From: Microbispora catharanthi
Lineage (GTDB): Bacteria; Actinomycetota; Actinomycetes; Streptosporangiales; Streptosporangiaceae
Assembly: GCF_006334915.2 (NCBI RefSeq)
Contig: NZ_VDMA02000005.1
Coordinates: 186,001 to 250,000 of the forward strand
DNA: 64,000 bases
Direction of reading: 5' to 3'
Part shown: in pieces, positions 19,933-27,918 of the stretch
How positions within the stretch are numbered: position 1 is the first letter of the stretch
How the letters are laid out: the number at the start of each line of letters is the position of its first letter
The notes under the pieces: model-generated
The model's input: the letters and a program-made list of their open reading frames with translations, nothing else
Told to the model about the DNA's origin: nothing
Databases searched by the model: none
Translations under genes and position numbers: made by a program

Positions 19933-22900
19933 ATGACGCACACGGGGCGGGGGGACGCGCGGACCGAGATCTTCGTCAGCTACTCCCCCGCCGACGAGCG
20001 GTGGGCGACGTGGATCGCCTGGCAGCTCGAAGCCGCCGGCTATCGCACGATGCTGCAGGCGTGGGACTTCGTGCCGGGCACCAACTTCATCGACTTCATG
20101 GACCGCGGGGTCAGCGAGGCCGACCTGGTCGTCGCGGTGCTCACCCGCAACTACCTGGGTTCCCGGTACGGCAGGCTCGAATGGCAGGCGGCGCTGCGCG
20201 CCGATCCCGACAACCCGTCCAACAAGCTCGTGACGGTCCGGCTGGAGGACTGCCCGCTCGACGGTCTGCTGTCCACGATCACCTGGGTGGACCTCCTCGG
20301 CGTGACCGACCCCGCCGAGGCGCGGCGGCTGCTGCTCACCCGGATCCGGCAGGCGCTGGCCGGCCGGGCCAAGCCGGCCGAGCCGCCCCGGTTCCCGGCG
20401 GGGCCGGGCGCGCACGCCCTCCAGCCGCCCGCCGACCCCGAGCCCCCCGCCGTACGTGTGCCCCGGGCCCGGCGCACCCCGGCGGCCGAGCCGGCGTTCC
20501 CGACGGCCGAGCGCGCGGGCGGCGCCTCCTCGGTGACCGTGCTGCACGTCGCCGGGCCGCGGTTCGGGCGCGGCCTGGCCGAGGCGGACGAGCCGCTCGA
20601 CGCGGGCGAGTTGCAGGCGAGCGTGTGGGCCGACCTGACCCGCCTCGCCGACGCCGGGGTGCCCAGGCCCGACCTCCTGATGGTGACCGGCGACCTCACC
20701 GAGTCGGGCAGCATCCGCGAGTGCGAGCAGGCGCTGGCGTTCCTCACCGGGCTGCGCGTGCTGCTGGGGCTGGAACCCGGACGGCTGGTGGTCGTCCCCG
20801 GGCCGCGCGACGTCACCAAGGCGGCCTGCCGGGCCTACTTCGCGACCTGCGAGGCCGACGACGTGCGCCCGCAGCCGCCCTACTGGCCGAAGTGGCGGCA
20901 CTTCTCCACGCTCTTCGGCGAGCTCTACCAGGGCCTCGACGGCCCGGCGTTCGACAGCGCCCAGCCGTGGACGCTGTTCGAGCTGCCCGAGCTGCGCACG
21001 GTCGTCGCCGGGATCAACTCCACGATCGCGATGAGCCATCGCGAGGAGGACGACTACGGCTTCGTCGGCGAGGCCCAGGCGGCGTGGTTCGCCGAGCGGC
21101 TGCGGCCGTTCGAGGGATGGCTGCGGATCGGCGTCGTCGCCCATCCCCCGCGCCCCGGCCTGCGCGACGCCGCCACCCTGGAACGGCTCCTCGGCTCCCG
21201 GCTCGACCTGCTCGTCCACGGGCGGGACGCCCGGCGCGGCGGACCGGAGGAAGTCTGGGATCTGGAGGGGCTGCCGTGCGTGCCCGCGCTCGCCCCGGGC
21301 CGTCACCAGATCCTCCAGGTCACGCCGCAGGGGCTGCGCCGGTGGACCCGGGACCGGCCGGAGCTGGGCGACCCCGAGGTCCTGCCGTACGGCTGGCGCG
21401 GCTGGCGGCCGCAGCCCCCCGCCGCGGCGGCTCCCGAGCCGCCGGCGCGGGAGCCGGAGGAGCCCGCGGGCCCGGCCGATTTGCTGCTGGACCGGATCGC
21501 CGAGGTCTGCGAGACCCGCTTCGAACGAGCCAAGATCCGCCGTGTGGCGGGCGATCCGCCGCGCCTGCTCGTCACCCACCCCGAGGACGGGTTCGTCCGC
21601 CAGGTCCTGATCGGCGCGCACGCCGGGGAGCTGGACCAGGCGCGGGTCGAGGCGTTCCTCGGTCACGTCCACGCGGCGGGGCTGGAGCACGCCGCCGAGC
21701 TGGTCTACCAGGGACCGCAACCGTCCCGGGCGTTACGCGACGACGCGCTGCGGCGCGGGCTGCGGCTGCGCAGCTTCACCGAGTTCCAGGGCCTGCTCGA
21801 CCTGTCGTCCTACGTGGCCGGCCAGACGGCGAGGCTGCGCGGCGACCGCCGCTACCCGCCGGAGCTGTACGTGCCGCAGCGGTTCAGGGAACTCGACCGG
21901 ACCGGCGGCGAGGTGCGCGACGACCTGACCGACGAGCTGATGCGGCTGCTCGCGGCCGACCACGGGCGGTTCGCGCTCGTGCTCGGCGACTTCGGCCGGG
22001 GCAAGACGTTCTCGCTGCACGAGGTGGCCAGGCGCATCCCCGCCGAGCTGCCGCACCTCACGCCGATCCTGATCGAGCTGCGCGCCCTCGACAAGGCGCA
22101 CTCGGTCGCCGGGCTGGTCGCGGCGCACCTCGCCAACCACGGCGAGGAGCTGATCGACCTCAAGGCGTTCCACTACATGCTGCGCCAGGGCCGCATCGTG
22201 CTGCTGTTCGACGGCTTCGACGAACTGGTCACCCGAGTGACGTACGAGCGGGCGGCCGACCACCTCGACACCCTGCTGCGCGCGGCAGAGGACAAGGCGA
22301 AGATCGTCGTTGCCGGGCGCACCCAGCACTTCAAGTCGCGCAGCCAGGTGATGACCGCTCTCGGGGAGAAGGTCGGTCTGCTGCCGAACCGCCGGGTGCT
22401 CAGCATCGAGGAGTTCACCGAGGAGCAGATCCGCGCCTACCTGGTCAACCGGTACGGCTCGCAGCAGGCGGCCGACGACCGGATGGCCCTGCTCACGGGC
22501 ATCGGCGACCTGCTCGGCCTGGCGCACAACCCCCGCATGCTCAGCTTCATCGCCGACCTGCCCGCCGAAAGGCTGCGCGCCGTCGCCCGGGCCGGGGAGG
22601 CGATCAGCGCCGCCGGTCTCTACCAGGAGATCCTCGACACCTGGCTGGCCTTCGAGGAGGAGCGCGTACGCGGCGTGGCCGGAGCCCCCGGCGGACTGAC
22701 CCGCGAGGAGCTGTGGCGGGCCGCGACCACGCTCGCGCTGCGGCTGTGGCAGACCGGCGAGACCTACCTGCGGCCGGCGGAGCTGGCCGAGGTCGCCGAC
22801 ACGCTCACCGGCCTGGCCGCCGACACGCAGAGCCGCGTGCCGTACGGGCCGGGGGCCGGCTCCGAGCAGGCGGAGCGCACAGGCCCGGCCGATGCGGACG

Positions 22901-25707
22901 GCGCCGGGACCGCGGGAGGGCAGGGGGCCTCGCGGCTGACACCCGAGCAGGCCGCGCACGCCGTCGGGGCCGGCAGCCTGCTGGTCCGCACCGACGAGGG
23001 ATTGTTCGGGTTCATCCACGCCTCGGTCGTGGAGTGGCTGGTGGCCCGGCACCTCGCGGGGTCGCTCGACGCCGGCCACGCGCCGGGGCTCGGCCTGCGG
23101 CCGTTGTCGGCGCTGGCCGTCGACTTCCTGTGCGACCTGGCCGACGCCTCGCGGCTGCAGGCGTGGGCGGCCCGCACGCTCGCCTCCCCCGGTGCCGGCG
23201 ACGTCGCACGGGCCAACGCCATCAAGGTGACCACCCGGCTGCGCACCTCGGCCAGGACCGACCTGCGCGGAGCCCGGCTCAGCGGCGAGGACCTGTCCTA
23301 CCGCGAGTTGCAGGGCGTCGACCTCACCGGCGCCGACCTGACCGACACCCGGCTCGTCGGGGCCGACCTGTCCCACGCCGTGCTCAGGAACGCCCGGCTG
23401 GCCGGGGCGCGCCTGGACGAGGCCGTTCTGGTGGGCGCCGACCTGCGCGGCGCCGACCTCACCCGGGCCCGGCTCGCCCGCGCCGACCTGCGGGACGTCG
23501 CGGTCGGGGGCAGCCGCTGGGACCGGGCCGCGCTCATCGACGTCACCGGCGTCCCCCGGGGAGCGCCGGAGCTGCGCGGCGCGGCCGTGGCGCCCGCCGT
23601 CCCCGGCACGGACGGCGGGCGGGTCGGCGGCGAGCTGGCCCCCGCCGTCGTCGGCGTGCCGTACGGCTACCACTTCGAGAGCAGCCGCCTGCCGGAACCG
23701 GTCGCCTACGACCCCGGCGGCGGCGTGATCGCCCTGGGCGGGGAGGACGGCGGCGTCCTGGTCTGCGACAGCGTCACCGGGTCCGCCCTGCGCACGCTGC
23801 AGGGCCACCGGGGCCGCGTCTACAAGGTCGCCTACGGCGAGACCGGGCTGGTGACCGGCGCGAACGACGGGACCGTCCGGGTGTGGGACCCGGCCACCGG
23901 AGAGCCGACGCACGTCCTGCGCGGCCATCCCGAGGGAGTGTGGCCCGTGGTCACCTCGGGCGACCTGATCGCGGCCGGCGGCGCGGACGGGATCATGCGG
24001 GTCTGGGCGTCCGGTGAACTCGCATGGGAGCTGCCCGGCCACACCGCTCCGATCTACACGGCCGTGTTCCTGCCGGGGCTGCTGGTGACCGGCGACAGCG
24101 CGGGCGCGATCCGCGTGTGGGACCTCGCCACCGGGCAGGTGCGCCACCACCTCCACGGCCACAGCGGAGCCGTCTACCGCCTGGTCCTCAGCCCCGACGG
24201 CACCCGCCTGGCCGCCGGGGACGGCCAGGGCGTGCTGCGCGTCTGGGACCCCCGCACCGGCGTCCCGCTGCACGAGCTGACCGGTCACCCCGGCCGGATC
24301 TACTCGCTCGCCTTCCACCCTGAGGGGCGGCTGCTCGCCTCCGGCGACACGGAGGGAGCCGTACGGCTGTGGGACCCGGCCACGGGCGCGGCCGCCGGCA
24401 GCCTGCCGGGGCACCGCGGCGCCGTCTACCAGGTCCTGTTCGACCCCACCGGCGAACTGCTGGCGACCGGCGACAGCGACGGGGTCGTACGGATCTGGGA
24501 CCACCGCACCGGGCAGGCGCGTGCCGAGCTGACCGGGCACCGGGGCTCCGTGTGGCCGTTCGCGTTCCGCCCCGACGGCCGGCAGCTCGCGACCTGCAGC
24601 AACGACGGCACCGCCCGCCTGTGGGACCCGCACACGGGTCAGTGCGTCCAGACGCTGCGCGGCCACGGCCGCCGCATCACGTCGGTCCGCTTCTCCGCCG
24701 ACGGCGGCATGCTCGCCGCCTGCGGCAACGACGGTTACGTACGGCTGTGGGACCCGGTCACGGGCCGCCGCCTGCGTTCGCTCACCGGGGCGGCCGACCG
24801 GCTGGTGTCGGCCGTCTTCAGCCCGGCAGGCCCGCTGCTGGCCACCGCCAGCAACGACGGCGGCGTCTACCTGTGGAACCCGGTGGCCGGGACGTACGAG
24901 CGCGAGCTCAACGTGGAGACCGACCATGTGTGGGCCGAGGCGTTCAGCCCCGACGGGCAACTGCTGGCCACCGCGAACGACGACGACAGCGTCCGGCTGT
25001 GGTACCGCCCCTCCGGGCGGCAGGTCGCCAACCTCGCCGGGCACCGGGGGCGCGTCAGGTCGATCGCCTTCAGCCCCGACGGCAGGCTCGTGGCCACCGG
25101 CTGCGACGACCGCAACGTGCGGCTGTGGGACGCGTCGACCGGCCAGTGGGCGGCGACGTTGAGCGGCCACGACGATCGGGTGTACGCGGTGGCCTTCTCC
25201 CCGTCGGGCGACCTGCTGGCGAGCGCGAGCAACGACGGCACCGCCCGCCTGTGGGACGTCGCCTCCGGCGAGTGCCTGCACGTCCTCGCCGGCGGCGGGC
25301 GGCTGTGGACGGCGGCCTTCAGCCCGTCGGGCGACCTGCTGGCCACCGCCGGGGACGATCTCGCCGTCCACCTGTGGGACCCGGCCTCCGGCGCGCGTGT
25401 CGGCGCCCTCGCCGGTCACGGCCGCCGGATCTGGTCGGTCGCGTTCCACCCCTCCGGCGACCTGCTCGCCAGCGCCGGGGACGACGGCGTGGTGATCCTG
25501 TGGGACGTCCCCCGGCGCGAACGCCGCGTCACGCTGCTCGGCCTGCCGGAGGGATGGGCCGCGTTCTCGCCCGGCGGGCTGTACAAGCTGGAAGGCGACG
25601 TGACGGGCCAGTTCTGGCACGTGATCGGCATGTGCCGGTTCGAGCCCGGCGAGCTGGACGAATACCTGCCCGAGGTCAGGCGGCTGGCCCTCGACGAGCC
25701 GTTCTGA
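19933..25707 (+). CDS. TIR - degenerate phosphoesterase - NACHT - pentapeptide - WD40 protein
   Basis: 1,924 residues. Order: TIR (about 10-145; EIFVSYSPADERWATW, putative NADase Glu83 in RLEWQ); Pro-rich linker; calcineurin-phosphoesterase-like domain (about 200-470) with GDLTESG at 254 but the other metal motifs lost (HVAGPR, VPGPRD, VHGRD); a mixed domain (about 515-630) that may be a nuclease fold; STAND/NACHT ATPase with Walker A GDFGRGKT (685-692) and Walker B LLFDGFDE (757-764); winged-helix/helical part; pentapeptide repeats (about 1110-1190); about 15 WD40 repeats (1250-1865); then the short C-terminal YKLEGD...GMCRFEPGEL tail. NLR-like proteins of this kind sense a ligand through repeats, oligomerise by NACHT, and kill through TIR NAD+ cleavage. 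A defence or programmed-death role is inferred. ATG at 19933 chosen at the TIR domain. Confidence 0.9.
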   Translation: MTHTGRGDARTEIFVSYSPADERWATWIAWQLEAAGYRTMLQAWDFVPGTNFIDFMDRGVSEADLVVAVLTRNYLGSRYGRLEWQAALRADPDNPSNKLVTVRLEDCPLDGLLSTITWVDLLGVTDPAEARRLLLTRIRQALAGRAKPAEPPRFPAGPGAHALQPPADPEPPAVRVPRARRTPAAEPAFPTAERAGGASSVTVLHVAGPRFGRGLAEADEPLDAGELQASVWADLTRLADAGVPRPDLLMVTGDLTESGSIRECEQALAFLTGLRVLLGLEPGRLVVVPGPRDVTKAACRAYFATCEADDVRPQPPYWPKWRHFSTLFGELYQGLDGPAFDSAQPWTLFELPELRTVVAGINSTIAMSHREEDDYGFVGEAQAAWFAERLRPFEGWLRIGVVAHPPRPGLRDAATLERLLGSRLDLLVHGRDARRGGPEEVWDLEGLPCVPALAPGRHQILQVTPQGLRRWTRDRPELGDPEVLPYGWRGWRPQPPAAAAPEPPAREPEEPAGPADLLLDRIAEVCETRFERAKIRRVAGDPPRLLVTHPEDGFVRQVLIGAHAGELDQARVEAFLGHVHAAGLEHAAELVYQGPQPSRALRDDALRRGLRLRSFTEFQGLLDLSSYVAGQTARLRGDRRYPPELYVPQRFRELDRTGGEVRDDLTDELMRLLAADHGRFALVLGDFGRGKTFSLHEVARRIPAELPHLTPILIELRALDKAHSVAGLVAAHLANHGEELIDLKAFHYMLRQGRIVLLFDGFDELVTRVTYERAADHLDTLLRAAEDKAKIVVAGRTQHFKSRSQVMTALGEKVGLLPNRRVLSIEEFTEEQIRAYLVNRYGSQQAADDRMALLTGIGDLLGLAHNPRMLSFIADLPAERLRAVARAGEAISAAGLYQEILDTWLAFEEERVRGVAGAPGGLTREELWRAATTLALRLWQTGETYLRPAELAEVADTLTGLAADTQSRVPYGPGAGSEQAERTGPADADGAGTAGGQGASRLTPEQAAHAVGAGSLLVRTDEGLFGFIHASVVEWLVARHLAGSLDAGHAPGLGLRPLSALAVDFLCDLADASRLQAWAARTLASPGAGDVARANAIKVTTRLRTSARTDLRGARLSGEDLSYRELQGVDLTGADLTDTRLVGADLSHAVLRNARLAGARLDEAVLVGADLRGADLTRARLARADLRDVAVGGSRWDRAALIDVTGVPRGAPELRGAAVAPAVPGTDGGRVGGELAPAVVGVPYGYHFESSRLPEPVAYDPGGGVIALGGEDGGVLVCDSVTGSALRTLQGHRGRVYKVAYGETGLVTGANDGTVRVWDPATGEPTHVLRGHPEGVWPVVTSGDLIAAGGADGIMRVWASGELAWELPGHTAPIYTAVFLPGLLVTGDSAGAIRVWDLATGQVRHHLHGHSGAVYRLVLSPDGTRLAAGDGQGVLRVWDPRTGVPLHELTGHPGRIYSLAFHPEGRLLASGDTEGAVRLWDPATGAAAGSLPGHRGAVYQVLFDPTGELLATGDSDGVVRIWDHRTGQARAELTGHRGSVWPFAFRPDGRQLATCSNDGTARLWDPHTGQCVQTLRGHGRRITSVRFSADGGMLAACGNDGYVRLWDPVTGRRLRSLTGAADRLVSAVFSPAGPLLATASNDGGVYLWNPVAGTYERELNVETDHVWAEAFSPDGQLLATANDDDSVRLWYRPSGRQVANLAGHRGRVRSIAFSPDGRLVATGCDDRNVRLWDASTGQWAATLSGHDDRVYAVAFSPSGDLLASASNDGTARLWDVASGECLHVLAGGGRLWTAAFSPSGDLLATAGDDLAVHLWDPASGARVGALAGHGRRIWSVAFHPSGDLLASAGDDGVVILWDVPRRERRVTLLGLPEGWAAFSPGGLYKLEGDVTGQFWHVIGMCRFEPGELDEYLPEVRRLALDEPF

Positions 25708-25718
25708 CGCCGGAGGGT

Positions 25719-26279
25719 TCAGTGCTCGCGGGCGGTGCGAAGCCCGGAGACGACCATGTGGGCCAGCAGGGCGTGGCTCTCGTCGAGGTCCTCGGCGAGC
25801 TGGAACGCGCCGGCCGCCTCCAGGACGGCGAATCCGTGCATCGCGGCGCGCAGGCAGCGGACCGCGTGGATCGCGGCCGAGCCCTCCAGCCCGTACGCCC
25901 GCAGTGCGGCGAGCATGATGCCGATCAGCCGGTCCGCCGTCTCGGCCGTCTCGGGCCGCGGCGCCTGGATCATCGCCGAGTAGCGGTGCGGATGCCGGTA
26001 GGCGTAGGAGCGCCAGCCGTCCATCAGGGCGCGCAGCGCCTCGTCTCCGGACCGGCCGAGCACCGCCTCGCTCGCGACCTCCGTCAGCTCGCCCATCACC
26101 CGCCCGGACACCAGGACGCGCAGTTCGGCGAGGTTGCGCACGTGCTTGTAGAGGGAGGGGGTGGCGACACCCGCCCGCCCCGCGACCGCGGACAGGGTGA
26201 GCGCCCCGGGGCCCTCCTCGTCCACGATCCGCAGCGCGAGGCCGACGACGGCGTCCGGGGACAGTGCAGCCCTAGCCAC
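25719..26279 (-). CDS. TetR family regulator with WHG-type C-terminal domain
   Basis: 186 residues. Helix-turn-helix near 10-50 (ALTLSAVAGRAGVATPSLYKHV). The C-terminal half, with YRHPHRYSAMI and a helical LRAAMHGFAVLEA stretch, matches the WHG ligand-binding domain. GTG start overlaps the preceding hydrolase stop by eight bases, so the two are co-transcribed. It probably binds the palindrome upstream of the hydrolase gene and represses both. Confidence 0.88.
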   Translation of the reverse strand: MARAALSPDAVVGLALRIVDEEGPGALTLSAVAGRAGVATPSLYKHVRNLAELRVLVSGRVMGELTEVASEAVLGRSGDEALRALMDGWRSYAYRHPHRYSAMIQAPRPETAETADRLIGIMLAALRAYGLEGSAAIHAVRCLRAAMHGFAVLEAAGAFQLAEDLDESHALLAHMVVSGLRTAREH

Positions 26280-27108
26280 GGGCCCGCTGCTTGAGGAATG
26301 CGAGTATCGCGGCGGCGACCTCGTCGGGGTGCTGCGCGTGCGGGTAGTGCCCAGCGCCGTCGATCATCACCACGTCGCCGAGCCCCTGCGGCATCTCGGC
26401 CACGACGCCGTCCGCCTCGGCCCGGGGGTCGGCCCAGTCGGGGTCGCGGGAGCCCATGACGACCAGGGCGGGGCAGCGGATGCCGTCGAGGTGGGCACCG
26501 GCGTCCGTGGGCGCGGACGCGCCCATCGCGCTCACCACGGCCATCCGGCCCGGCCTGCGCAGGTCGCTTTCCAGGGCGGCCAGATAGTGCGCCCAGTCGG
26601 CAGGCTTGACACCGGGATAGGCGTGGTCGAGGTAGCTCTTCCACAGCCCGGTGCTGCGGAGGAGCGCCACGCCCATGAGCCGCGTCATGCCCTTGCGGTA
26701 GTGGCCGTTGCTCAGCAGCCCGCCCAGGTCGGGCTTCTGCGCCCGGGTGAAGGGATCGACCTCCACAAGGGCGCCGACCAGCTCGGGCCGCTTCGCGGCC
26801 GCGATGGTGGCCGCTCCCCCGGCGAACGAGTGCCCCACGACCACGGCGGGCCCGCCCAGGTGCTCGATCAGGGCGACGATGTCGTCCGCGGTGTCGGTGC
26901 GGGTGTAGGAGTCCCAGCCGAGGCTCGACTCGCCGTGCCCGCGCAGGTCCATGGTCGCCACGCGATATCCGGCGGCGGCCAGCGCCGGGGCGAGGAAACG
27001 GTAGGCGCGCCGGCTGTCTCCCATGCCGGGGACCATCACGACCAGCGGGCCCTCCCCCGTCACGTCGTACGCGATCTCGCCTTCGCCGATCTTCAGGAAC
27101 TCGGTCAC
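26272..27108 (-). CDS. Alpha/beta-hydrolase
   Basis: 278 residues. Oxyanion-hole region VVMVPGMGDSRRAYRFL, DLRGHGESS, nucleophile elbow VVGHSFAGG (Ser), acid region VMGSRDPDWADP and catalytic His in GAGHYPHAQHP. Resembles esterase/epoxide-hydrolase/haloperoxidase-like members; substrate unknown. I chose the GTG at 27108 because GGAGG lies five bases upstream and the protein then begins at the usual first strand; a longer frame starts in the promoter. Co-transcribed with the TetR gene. Confidence 0.88.
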   Translation of the reverse strand: MTEFLKIGEGEIAYDVTGEGPLVVMVPGMGDSRRAYRFLAPALAAAGYRVATMDLRGHGESSLGWDSYTRTDTADDIVALIEHLGGPAVVVGHSFAGGAATIAAAKRPELVGALVEVDPFTRAQKPDLGGLLSNGHYRKGMTRLMGVALLRSTGLWKSYLDHAYPGVKPADWAHYLAALESDLRRPGRMAVVSAMGASAPTDAGAHLDGIRCPALVVMGSRDPDWADPRAEADGVVAEMPQGLGDVVMIDGAGHYPHAQHPDEVAAAILAFLKQRARG

Positions 27109-27139
27109 GCCATCCTCCAGGCTCAAGTGCATAGCTGAA

Positions 27140-27168
27140 AGGCTAATGGCATTAGCCAGATGCGTCAA
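27140..27168 (-). promoter_or_regulatory. Promoter with TetR operator for hydrolase-tetR operon
   Basis: On the minus strand a -35 TTGACG (27163-27168) and -10 TAGCCT (27140-27145) are 17 bases apart. The perfect palindrome GGCTAATG-G-CATTAGCC (27141-27157) covers the -10 and the spacer, so repressor binding would exclude RNA polymerase. Confidence 0.7.
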
Positions 27169-27257
27169 GACAGGGGCGTGTCGCCGGAGTCCCGGTTGGG
27201 GCATCGATGCGAGCGACGGCCGCTCTCGACCTTCCTGCCACTACTAAGGTTGTGGAC

Positions 27258-27851
27258 GTGAGCCCGAGGCCCGTGCGCGCGATGGACGCCGATGAGAAAG
27301 TCGACCGGCAGGCGCTGATCCTCGAGGCGGTGCTTCGGCTCCTGTCCCTGCAGGGCATATCCGGGGTCAGCATGCGTGCCGTCGCACGTGAGGCCGGGGT
27401 CTCGCTGGGGCTGGTGAACTACCACTACGAGGACAAGACGAGCCTGATCCGTGCGGCCCTGCACCGCATCGAGGAGCAGGACATCGCACTGGTCGAGCCG
27501 GACCTCGCCCTCGAACCGGAAGAGCGGCTGCGTGCCGCGCTGACGCGGGTGGCCGACCCGGAGTTCCTGACGACGGAGTACCTGTCCCTGCGGCTGCAGC
27601 TCTGGGCGCTCGCCCAGGCCCACGAGGACTTCGAGCGCATCAACACGGAGGCCCAGAAACGCTACCGTGCCGGGCTTGCCGCCCTCATCGGCGCGGCTCG
27701 CCCCGAGCTGCCACCCGACGAGTGCGGCAAGCGGGCCGCCGACATCGACGTCATCCAGAACGGTCTGTGGCTCACGGCCCTGCTGGGGCTCGACCGCGCC
27801 TCGATCAGCAGGAGCGTCGCCCGCTGCGAGGAGATCGCACTCGCCGGCTGA
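27258..27851 (+). CDS. TetR family regulator, BetI-like
   Basis: 197 residues. Helix-turn-helix GVSMRAVAREAGVSLGLVNYHYEDKTSLI near residue 35-65, then an all-helical ligand domain with LRLQLWALAQAHEDFERIN, resembling BetI/AcrR-like TetR_C proteins. Start uncertain: GTG at 27258 (AAGG upstream) is chosen; an upstream ATG at 27207 and a downstream ATG at 27282 remain possible. Divergent from the hydrolase operon and just upstream of the Rieske oxygenase gene, whose promoter carries a TGAACG-type palindrome that is its likely target. Confidence 0.85.
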   Translation: MSPRPVRAMDADEKVDRQALILEAVLRLLSLQGISGVSMRAVAREAGVSLGLVNYHYEDKTSLIRAALHRIEEQDIALVEPDLALEPEERLRAALTRVADPEFLTTEYLSLRLQLWALAQAHEDFERINTEAQKRYRAGLAALIGAARPELPPDECGKRAADIDVIQNGLWLTALLGLDRASISRSVARCEEIALAG

Positions 27852-27861
27852 CCGGCGACAT

Positions 27862-27912
27862 TGAACGAACGTCCAGGCATATATTGAACGATCGTTCAGG
27901 CCCTCGTATGCT
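27862..27912 (+). promoter_or_regulatory. Promoter and double operator of the Rieske oxygenase gene
   Basis: -35 TTGAAC (27884-27889) and -10 TATGCT (27907-27912) are 17 bases apart. The perfect palindrome TGAACGATCGTTCA (27885-27898) overlaps the -35; a degenerate copy TGAACGAACGTCCA lies at 27862-27875. The -10 ends six bases before the ATG, so the mRNA is probably leaderless. Confidence 0.72.
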
Positions 27913-27918
27913 CCCGCC

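Noticed and set aside
19884..24017. 1,377-codon open frame on the plus strand in another phase
   Set aside because: Same region as the WD40 protein; Arg/Pro/Gly-rich composition typical of an off-frame reading.
21733..25620. 1,295-codon open frame antisense to the TIR-NACHT-WD40 gene
   Set aside because: GC-bias artefact; low-complexity translation with no recognisable domain, while the plus strand has clear WD40 and NACHT motifs.
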